Shown here: in pieces, positions 57,546-64,000 of the stretch | Layout of the letters: each line of letters opens with the position of its first letter | Position numbering within the stretch: the stretch's first letter is position 1 | Assembly: GCA_016708875.1 (NCBI GenBank) | Contig: JADJFA010000004.1 | Span: forward strand, 248,001-312,000 | Direction: 5' to 3' | DNA from: Lewinellaceae bacterium | GTDB taxonomy: Bacteria > Bacteroidota > Bacteroidia > Chitinophagales > Saprospiraceae | DNA length: 64,000 nucleotides | The notes under the pieces: generated by a model | The model's database searches: none | Told to the model about the DNA's origin: nothing | Seen by the model: only the letters and a program-made list of their open reading frames with translations | Position numbers and translations under genes: made by a program

Positions 57546-58604
57546 ATGATTCGTGTACTCACCATTGACGGCGGCGGCATTTTGGGCATTGTCCCAGCCA
57601 TGATTCTCAACGCGCTGGAACTCAAATTGCAACAGTATTCCAAAAATCCAGAGGCTCGTGTGGCTGACTATTTTGATTTCTTCGCAGGCACCAGTACCGG
57701 GGGAATTATTACTGCCCTGATGTTGGCGCCCTCCAAGGAAAATGAAGGTCGGCCGCGTTACTCCGCAGCTGAAATTGTGGAGTTTTACAGCGAAAAAGGG
57801 CCCAGTATTTTCAAGTCCACATGGCTGCGCAGGAAGTTGGGAAGTGTGGGTTTTGCTGCTGACCGGTATGAAGTTGCTGAACTTGAACGCTTGCTAAAAC
57901 GATACCTTGGCAATACAAAATTGAGCGAATTACTCAAACCATGTTTAATTCCCGCTTATAATCTCGAACTCGCTGCCACGTACTTTTTTGCAGCCACGAC
58001 CATGAAGACGGGGTTGATCCTGCAAGAGACTTTTGTGCGCGATGTGTGTCGTGCTACCTCCGCCGCCCCAAGTTATTTTGAGCCTGCTACTTTTTTATCT
58101 GCTTCAAAAGTGCAACATGCCTGTGTGGACGGCGGTGTTTTTGCAAACAACCCAACGCTTTGCGCCATCGCTGAAGTTGGCAAAACGGCGGAACATTACA
58201 CGCCCATCAATATGAAGCTGCTTTCCTTGGGCACCGGAAAGGTTAAACCTTCTTTTCGCTTGCGCTCTTTTCAAAAGCGAATAGCACTACTAAATATCCC
58301 TGATCTGATTCAAATCATGATGGGCGGGGTAGCAGAGACTACCCACCACATTGTAAAAAATGTCTTTTGCAACCTCAATGTAAAAGACAATTACCTCCGC
58401 CTTGACCCTGATATGCCCTACGCTCAAATTGCGTCAATGGACAATGCAACGCCTGAGAACATTCAACGCCTGCGCGCCATCACCGAGCAGTTTATATCGC
58501 ACAACGAAGATGCTATTGACCACTGGGCAAAACAATTGGTCCAAAGCACCGAATTAGAAAGTGCCTTCCCGGCATTGAGTTTCAGCAAATCATCAAAACA
58601 ATGA
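57546..58604 (+). CDS. Patatin-like phospholipase
   Basis: A 352-residue patatin-fold acyl hydrolase. It has the oxyanion loop DGGGILG (8-14), the nucleophile elbow GTSTG (48-52, Ser 50) and the catalytic Asp in DGGVFANNP (Asp 195), the full Ser-Asp dyad set. No signal peptide, so it acts from the cytoplasm on membrane lipids. Patatins release fatty acids from phospho- or glycolipids. The last four bases overlap the btaA start (ATGA), so the two are translationally coupled. In this setting it may remodel phospholipids while betaine lipid is made. It is the standard length for the bacterial family. An anti-phage CapV-type role is unlikely because no nucleotide cyclase is nearby. Confidence 0.88.
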   Translation: MIRVLTIDGGGILGIVPAMILNALELKLQQYSKNPEARVADYFDFFAGTSTGGIITALMLAPSKENEGRPRYSAAEIVEFYSEKGPSIFKSTWLRRKLGSVGFAADRYEVAELERLLKRYLGNTKLSELLKPCLIPAYNLELAATYFFAATTMKTGLILQETFVRDVCRATSAAPSYFEPATFLSASKVQHACVDGGVFANNPTLCAIAEVGKTAEHYTPINMKLLSLGTGKVKPSFRLRSFQKRIALLNIPDLIQIMMGGVAETTHHIVKNVFCNLNVKDNYLRLDPDMPYAQIASMDNATPENIQRLRAITEQFISHNEDAIDHWAKQLVQSTELESAFPALSFSKSSKQ

Positions 58605-59752
58605 TTGAAAGAATAAAAAACAAGGTTTTCAATAAAATTCACTCCGGCAATCTGGTTTACAACACTTGTTGGGAAGATCCGCGTTGCGACCGTGAAATGC
58701 TCGAACTGAATGAAAACAGCAGAGTGGTCATGTTGACTTCTGCCGGATGCAATGCCCTGGATTATCTTTTGGATAACCCAAAGTCTATTGATTGCGTGGA
58801 CATGAATCCACGCCAAAATGCACTTCTGGAACTCAAATCTGTATTATTCCAGCACAGTGACCATCAAACCTTGTTCGATTTTTTTGGAAAAGGAAAACAC
58901 GGGGCGGCGGACGACATTTTTCACTCCGTATTGAAACCTAATCTGGATGCATATTCCCAAAAATACTGGGAAAACAACTTAAGCTTTTTTCGTGGAAAAG
59001 GAATGCGGCGGAGTTTCTATTGGTACGGAAGTGCGGGATCTGCCGCGTTTTTGGTTAAAAGAGTATTGGAATTGAGCCCAAAAACCAGGCAGCTCATTCA
59101 TCAGCTTTTTGAGTGCAAGGATTTGGACACCCAACGAGCACTTTATGAAATGTTGGAACCACGGCTGATCAATTCCTTTACTTCATGGTTGTTCAATCGA
59201 CATTTCTTCCAAAGCATGTTGGGCGTACCAGAAGCGCAGCAAAATCTGGCCAAAAAGAATTACGAAAACGGTATGGCTGGCTATCTGCAGGAGTGCTTTC
59301 GGAGGGTCTTTACTGAAATAAGTGTTACAGAAAATTACTTTTGGAAGGTATATTTGTTGGGCGCTTATACGGAGGATTGCTGTCCAAATTATCTTCAAAA
59401 TGCAAATTTTGAAGTGATTAAAAACCGCGTAGGAAGATTGAAAACCCATACCGCAACACTGAGTCAATTCCTACAAAATAATCCTGGGAATTATACCCAT
59501 TTTGTCCTGTTAGACCATCAAGATTGGATGGCTACTTATAACCGCCCCGCACTTAAGGAAGAATGGGAATTGATTTTACAAAATAGTGCACCCAACGCTA
59601 AAATTTTAATGCGATCTGCTGCGTCCGAAATCGCTTTTATTCCCGACTTTGTGTATGAAAAAGTGACGTTTGACAAAACGAAAGCCTCCACAACAAAGCG
59701 CTTTGATCGGGTTGGTACTTATGCCAGTGTGCTTTTGGGCGCAACAAACTAA
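58601..59752 (+). CDS. btaA: BtaA: SAM:diacylglycerol 3-amino-3-carboxypropyltransferase
   Basis: A 383-residue DUF3419 protein. Signature stretches are YNTCWEDP (20-27), MLTSAGCNALDYLL (44-57, the SAM-binding region), VDMNPRQNALLELK (66-79), FYWYGSAGSAAF, and the C-terminal FVLLDHQDWM plus ILMRSAASE. BtaA moves the 3-amino-3-carboxypropyl group of S-adenosylmethionine onto diacylglycerol, giving diacylglyceryl-homoserine, the first step to the betaine lipid DGTS. It acts at the inner face of the inner membrane. It starts inside the patatin gene (4-bp overlap) and is followed 7 bases later by the methyltransferase gene. The length is near that of known bacterial BtaA. The family call is strong; the product in this organism is inferred. 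Confidence 0.87.
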   Translation: MIERIKNKVFNKIHSGNLVYNTCWEDPRCDREMLELNENSRVVMLTSAGCNALDYLLDNPKSIDCVDMNPRQNALLELKSVLFQHSDHQTLFDFFGKGKHGAADDIFHSVLKPNLDAYSQKYWENNLSFFRGKGMRRSFYWYGSAGSAAFLVKRVLELSPKTRQLIHQLFECKDLDTQRALYEMLEPRLINSFTSWLFNRHFFQSMLGVPEAQQNLAKKNYENGMAGYLQECFRRVFTEISVTENYFWKVYLLGAYTEDCCPNYLQNANFEVIKNRVGRLKTHTATLSQFLQNNPGNYTHFVLLDHQDWMATYNRPALKEEWELILQNSAPNAKILMRSAASEIAFIPDFVYEKVTFDKTKASTTKRFDRVGTYASVLLGATN

Positions 59753-59759
59753 TTATACC

Positions 59760-60407
59760 ATGGAAATAGTTGATTTTAATACGGAAGAGGAAAACACACA
59801 GGTCAAGACGATCCGCAATTATTACCAAATTCACGCAAAACTATATCAGGCCACCCGTTGGGCCTTTTTATTCGGGCGGAGGCAAATCATCCACGCGTTG
59901 AAACTCCCTATGATGAGCGAAATCACGGTAGTAGAAGTGGGATGTGGAACAGGCCATAATTTATCAAATTTGGCAAATTACTATCCAAATCTACGTCTTA
60001 TCGGTATTGACATCTCTCCTAACATGCTGGCCGTGGCCTCAAAAAGGCTTCAACGTTTTTCCCGCCGGGTGCTTTTTCTGGAAAAACCCTACGCACCCGG
60101 CAATTGGAAATTGCCCGCGAAACCGGATGTACTGCTGTTTTCCTATTGTTTGACCATGATTAATCCGGGTTGGGAACAGGCTCTTCAACGAGCTTCCGAT
60201 GATCTTGAGGAAGGCGGACGGATTGCAGTGGTTGATTTTCACTGTTCTCCTGTTGCACTATTTCGACGCTGGATGGGATACAATCATGTCCGGATGGATA
60301 AGCATTTACTCCCCGCTTTGGAAGAAAAATTTAAGCCCGTCTACACCAAAGTGCGACGGGCTTATGGTGGACTTTGGTCCTATTTCTTATTCGTAGGGGA
60401 GAAATAA
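59760..60407 (+). CDS. btaB: BtaB-like N-methyltransferase
   Basis: A 215-residue class I methyltransferase from ATG 59760; the ORF extends upstream only inside btaA, so that ATG is preferred. The SAM-binding VVEVGCGTGHNL is at 57-68, IGIDISPNMLAVA follows as motif II, and the late motif is GGRIAVVDFH. Placed 7 bases after btaA, it should trimethylate diacylglyceryl-homoserine to DGTS, as BtaB does in Rhodobacter. Its sequence alone would support only a generic SAM methyltransferase, so the substrate rests on context. Its length fits BtaB. It is the last gene of the proposed lipid operon; the next gene is convergent. Confidence 0.8.
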   Translation: MEIVDFNTEEENTQVKTIRNYYQIHAKLYQATRWAFLFGRRQIIHALKLPMMSEITVVEVGCGTGHNLSNLANYYPNLRLIGIDISPNMLAVASKRLQRFSRRVLFLEKPYAPGNWKLPAKPDVLLFSYCLTMINPGWEQALQRASDDLEEGGRIAVVDFHCSPVALFRRWMGYNHVRMDKHLLPALEEKFKPVYTKVRRAYGGLWSYFLFVGEK

Positions 60408-60444
60408 ACCAATAAAATTGTTCGGTGGAAACATTGATTATCCG

Positions 60445-60894
60445 TTAGGACGCTGTTTCCACAGCCTTCTTTCCCTTCTGTGCAATTTTTTTAGCCGGTT
60501 TGGCCTCCTGACTGCTTTTTCCTTGGGAAGCAGTGTCCTTGGGAGCTTTGTGGTCAGCTTTAGTGGCTTTTGATTTTATCAACTTTCCACTGAGATCTTG
60601 ATCTGCTTTTTTACCTGCTTTAGACGCTGATTTCCATTTCGCTTTTGCCAGCTTGTGTTCGATTTTCTTGATTTTGAATGTCAAGTGTTCAATCTTAGCC
60701 GCTGCCAACAAAGATTTCAGGAGCATCTTTTCAGCATGTTGCTTCACGGCATCTTTATATGCAGCTTCTTTTTCTAAATAGGCCGCCCATGCTTTTTCAA
60801 CGTTCTTTTGTGTGGCTGTTACTTGAGCGAACAACACGGTATTGGCAGGTGCTTTGATCGCAGTTGTTTTTTTTGTGTTCTGTGCCTTATTCAT
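60445..60894 (-). CDS. Lysine-rich coiled-coil protein with histone-H1-like tail
   Basis: A 149-residue protein from ATG 60894; a longer start at 60939 is less likely because it adds an unrelated leader. Residues about 20-85 form an amphipathic helix (EKAWAAYLEKEAAYKDAVKQ, HLTFKIKKIEHKLAKAKW). Residues 90-149 are a disordered Lys/Ala/Ser tail with KATKADHKAPK and AKKIAQKGKK motifs, like H1-type or nucleoid-binding proteins. No signal peptide. It may bind nucleic acid, but this is inference from composition. It is convergent with btaB. Confidence 0.5.
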   Translation of the reverse strand: MNKAQNTKKTTAIKAPANTVLFAQVTATQKNVEKAWAAYLEKEAAYKDAVKQHAEKMLLKSLLAAAKIEHLTFKIKKIEHKLAKAKWKSASKAGKKADQDLSGKLIKSKATKADHKAPKDTASQGKSSQEAKPAKKIAQKGKKAVETAS

Positions 60895-60963
60895 TTTTTT
60901 AACCTTAGAAATGTATCTCGGAAATATTCCAGGCTGCAAATTTCCAATAATTAATACAGGCTT

Positions 60964-61000
60964 AATGTTAAGTTTACACAGAATTCACAAACTTAACATT
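60964..61000. terminator. Stem-loop between the lysine-rich gene and a TonB receptor gene
   Basis: AATGTTAAGTTT (60964-60975) pairs perfectly with AAACTTAACATT (60989-61000) around a 13-base loop. It follows the stop of the minus-strand receptor gene at 61028 and precedes the lysine-rich gene. The stem is AT-rich and there is no U-run, so it may be a terminator or an operator. Confidence 0.5.
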
Positions 61001-61027
61001 GGGCTAAATTCAAACAAATTTCCATCT

Positions 61028-63054
61028 TTAAAACCTTAGGCTTATTTTTGCAAACGCCGACCGCCCGTATCCGTAAACGCCGGAGCCGTGCGTTCGATAA
61101 TCTTCGTTGGCAAGATTTAGAAAGGTTACATGGAAACCGACAAACCGCCAAGTATAACCAACATGGAAGTTCAGCACCATCCAGCCAGGCGTGCCACCAA
61201 CGGGAATTCGGTTGTCCTCCGTATCCCCTTTTGCGAGACGGCTTTGTTTGCCGGCATCAAATACCTCTGTGCTAAATGACCATTGATCTGATCTATATTC
61301 TATGGCAACCCTGCTAAAAAGAGGTGGAATACGCCGCATAGGCTCGTGTGCTGTAATGTTTTGGCCATAGGTATAGGTCAAGCTACTCTGAACAGACCAT
61401 TTCTTTGTTAAAGCAAATGCCCCTGTAATTTCTATGCCTTGAACGTAGGCTCGTTCAGCATTTTCCTTTTGAAAAACCGGATATCCTTGTATCATTTGGG
61501 TGTCCACCTTGATACGGGTAATCAGATTGCGTAAATTGTTGCGATAAGCATACATTTCGCATTGAAATCGCTCACTTTGGTACTTATAACCTACTTGGAA
61601 ATTGACGGATTGCTCTGGGCGCAAGTTATAATTGGGCGTTTCAAAGCGAAAGTCCACGATGCCCAAGGTGCCCAGATCATCCACATTGGGTGCGCGAAAG
61701 CCTGAATTGACTGAAGCAAAAAAATTGTACTTGCCCAGTTTACGCAACACCGCCGCATTTCCGACCAATGCTGATGGCGTCAACTTCGCGGAGCCTATGG
61801 TTTCATCGGTTACATTTACGATAAAGGTGTTCCATCGAGCGCCCATCGTAAAAGCCATTGATTCAAATCCAGTTCATGTAGCGTAAATGCGGCAATGCTC
61901 GTCATCGTCGCATTGTTTGGGTAAAGGCCGCGTTTGGGTAAGGAAACCCCAGTGTTTACATCGGTATCCGTACGGATGCTTTTTACCAAATCCCGGTATA
62001 CTTCTACGCCGCTGTTGGCCGACCACCTGGAGCTAAATATATTGGAAACCTGAGCTATAGCCCCTAAAGACTGCACCTTATCCTGCTCGAAGCGAAACAG
62101 AGTGGAGCCGTTTTTTTGGCTTTCCCGACCTTCTTCCGTTTGATGGATGGAAGCGGTGAAATTCAATGATTTCCAAATACCCTGATTCAATTGTTGCTCC
62201 AAACGAGCATAACTCAGCATGCGCCGTTGCGGCTTAAACTGATTGATCGCAAAATTCTCTAACTGAACTTTATGGAAAACAGGAACCTGATTTTGGTGTA
62301 CGTTTTGGTGAACCAAAGTAAGGGTAGTCTTCGCAGCAAGCAAGAATTTGCCTTTTAAATCAAAGTCTAATTCACGGTAGCCGCTCGGTGCTTGCCGTCC
62401 TATGGATTCACCACCTATCAGGTCGCCAAAATTTCGCCAACTTAAGCCTCCACCAAATGCCGTGCGTCGAGTGCTATGGGTTAAGTCAATGCGGGCACTT
62501 TGTTCCATTCCTTGGGTAGCGCCACGTAAGATAATTGCGCCACCAAAGTCTGGCTTTTCGGCAAACGACACATCCCGGCTAAAGGCCTGAATAGTGCCAC
62601 CCAATGCATCGGAGCCATATTGGACGGAGCCACTGCCCCGCAGGGCTTCTATTTTTTCGATGGAAAATAAATCAATCGTATTGAAATACTGGTTTGGCCC
62701 ATAACGAAAAGTCGCGTTGCTGAGCCGAATGCCATCTATGAGCAATAGCGTTTGATTGCCTGTTAACCCACGTAAGAATGGGGAGCCACCGCCATGATTC
62801 GTTTTTTGCACAAACAAGCCAGGCAATACTGACAAGGCTTCCGGACTGGTGCGAAGTTGTTGGGAATGAATAGTTTTTAAGCATAAAACGTCAATTGCTT
62901 CCGGGGTGTCAAAACGCGGCTTTGCGCTCCTTTGGGGGGTGACTACCAACTCGGTAAGTGTCCGACTTGAGTCAATATTTATTTGGGCAACAATGGTTTG
63001 GATGCAACAAAAAAGTGTCAGGCAAAGGGCCTGAAGAAGTTTAAAAATGCGCAT
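61028..63054 (-). CDS. TonB-dependent receptor (haemoglobin/transferrin-receptor-like), frameshifted
   Basis: From ATG 63054 with a signal peptide ending TIVAQ. A TonB-box-like stretch (RTLTELVVTPQRS) comes first, then the plug (EALSVLPGLFVQKTNHGGGSPFLRGLTGNQTLLLIDGIRL, shortened here as positions about 70-115; RGSGSVQYGSDALGG), then the barrel. The first frame ends at 61816 in an unrelated tail. The second frame resumes MGARWNTFIVNV, with an indel at the A-run 61850-61853. The barrel has NSGFRAPNVDDLG, RPEQSVNFQVGY and the ending KISLRF. It resembles haem or siderophore receptors without a CarboxypepD domain. The repaired length is about 675 residues. The ligand is unknown. Confidence 0.85.
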
Positions 63055-63070
63055 GGTTCGTAATTTAACG

Positions 63071-63078
63071 CGAAGGTA
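63071..63078 (-). promoter_or_regulatory. Variant -7 box (TACCTTCG)
   Basis: On the minus strand the octamer reads TACCTTCG, one base off TAnnTTTG, 17 bases before ATG 63054. The same octamer stands upstream of mqnC at 19144-19151. Confidence 0.35.
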
Positions 63079-63216
63079 AAGTGGCCTAAATTAAGGGAAA
63101 ATTAATTCGATTTGCACAAAAAACAGCCAAAATTGAAGCGGTTTATGAATCGGTGTAACATCCGGTTTAATACTACCGTCTCCGCTTCGCATTCTTTCAC
63201 TTTTCAATTATAAGCT

Positions 63217-63985
63217 ATGAAACATTTTTTCTTTTTGCTTCTCATTTTCCAGCTGTTCTCCCCTACCCTTTCTAGCCAGAATAACGCGCTCCATGGCTTT
63301 GTCGAACAACACAAAAATGACCAGCGCTTTACTTATGCATTTCTCAGTAAGGATTTGTTTGAAGTAACCACCCAAAGCAATGTCAAGGATGAAGATTGGA
63401 AACGATTACAAAACGTGGTCAAAAACATTGGCAGCCTTAGTATTCTGGCCGCCGATAGCATTGAAAACGGATTGCCGCTCTATAAAGAAGTTCGAAAATT
63501 AATCCCAGGCGACGAATTTGCCGAGCTGCTTACCGTCCGCGATGGAAACGAAAACGTTCGTGTTTGGGCTAAATCGGAGGAAAATATAGTCACAGATCTG
63601 ATTTTACTGGTAGGATCCCCGATGAATTTGTATTGGTATGCTTCGCCGGAAATCTTGAATTGGGAATATCACCGAATTAGCCGAACTGTTTGATGCCAAG
63701 CATGTGGAGCAATTGGCACAAACGGCACAAGTAACAGCCATTGATTTTGGCATCAGCCCAAATCCTAACAACGGTCAATTCAACTTGTCCTATTCCGACG
63801 AGCAAGACACTCCCGCTCAATTGCTAATAATAGATCAGAGTGGTCGTCAAATTTCCGCGCTGAATCTTTCTGCAGTAGCCAGCCAACAGCTTGTTTTCCA
63901 GGGCATTCCCTCGGGGTTTTACTGGATTCAATTAAAGACACAAAAAGGTAAGATTGGCGTAAAGCAGCTGCAAATTGTGAAATAA
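63217..63985 (+). CDS. DUF4252-like secreted protein fused to a T9SS sorting domain, frameshifted
   Basis: ATG 63217 starts a signal peptide (MKHFFFLLLIFQLFSPTLSS). Residues about 25-150 resemble DUF4252: FAYLS-like FTYAFLSKDLFEV, DWKRLQNVVKNIGSLSILA, and ELLTVRDGNENVRVWAKSEEN. The frame stops at 63693, but the shifted frame reads GNITELAELFDAKHVEQLAQ, the usual end of the DUF4252 domain. It then carries a type A T9SS sorting domain (ISPNPNNGQFNLSY ... SGRQISALNL ... SGFYWIQLKT ... KQLQIVK). An indel near 63655-63680 is implied. The repaired product is about 256 residues. Fusion of this domain to a sorting tail suggests export to the surface rather than the usual lipoprotein fate. Confidence 0.7.
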
Positions 63986-64000
63986 CAATTTCACATTCAC

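Noticed and set aside
57546..58604. Patatin as the effector of a CBASS anti-phage system (CapV-like)
   Set aside because: No CD-NTase, HORMA, TRIP13 or ubiquitin-like accessory gene is present; the tight coupling is to btaA.

Overview
The window looks like chromosomal DNA of an aerobic, gliding-type member of the Bacteroidota, possibly of the Saprospiria; that last step is inference from protein style only. Direct signs of the phylum are TAnnTTTG promoter boxes, a SusC/SusD pair, several secreted proteins with type IX secretion (T9SS) C-terminal sorting domains, a PorP/SprF-like protein, a PorE-like OmpA protein and very large gliding-motility-associated adhesins. I see no tRNA, rRNA, CRISPR array, prophage or intact transposase.

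Layout. 1-6129: end of an OmpH/Skp chaperone gene, a SWIM zinc-finger protein, an SDR oxidoreductase overlapping a TIR-like/TPR protein, and a thioredoxin-like lipoprotein. 6266-9371: a zinc metallopeptidase followed by a ComEC/Rec2-like metallo-beta-lactamase hydrolase. 9594-11638: an AT-rich island with a decayed Cache-sensor gene behind a textbook promoter. 11639-17272: a GH28 glycosidase, glycerol kinase, and a secreted dockerin/cohesin-like T9SS protein. 17480-20875: a small lipoprotein, the menaquinone (futalosine pathway) enzyme MqnC, a 170-bp MITE-like element and a MATE exporter. 21219-31635: a SprF-like, PorE-like and giant SprB-like adhesin cassette. 31870-37212: a histidine-rich protein with a TonB receptor, a nucleoside phosphorylase, small proteins and a channel-like membrane protein. 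37371-42981: a second giant adhesin. 43195-49931: an M16 peptidase, 2-oxoglutarate dehydrogenase E2, an SdiA-regulated-like protein, a HAD phosphatase and an outer-membrane barrel. 50251-56828: a lone paaB, a di-haem peroxidase and a SusC/SusD pair. 56974-60407: an HD-domain protein, a patatin lipase, and btaA and btaB. 60445-63985: a lysine-rich protein, a TonB receptor and a DUF4252-like secreted protein.

The most interesting unit is 56974-60407. Two adjacent genes match BtaA and BtaB, the enzymes that make the phosphorus-free betaine lipid DGTS from diacylglycerol. They are translationally coupled to a patatin-type lipase and preceded by a PhnZ-like HD protein. This suggests membrane lipid remodelling, with phospholipid breakdown feeding betaine-lipid synthesis.

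Two properties cut across the window. First, about fifteen single-base frameshifts interrupt otherwise good genes, many at homopolymer runs. This points to residual sequencing indels rather than mass gene decay, and I report the affected genes as single spans. Second, gene 3' ends and intergenic gaps are full of long imperfect hairpins and of several dispersed repeat families, some running into stop codons or into coding sequence.
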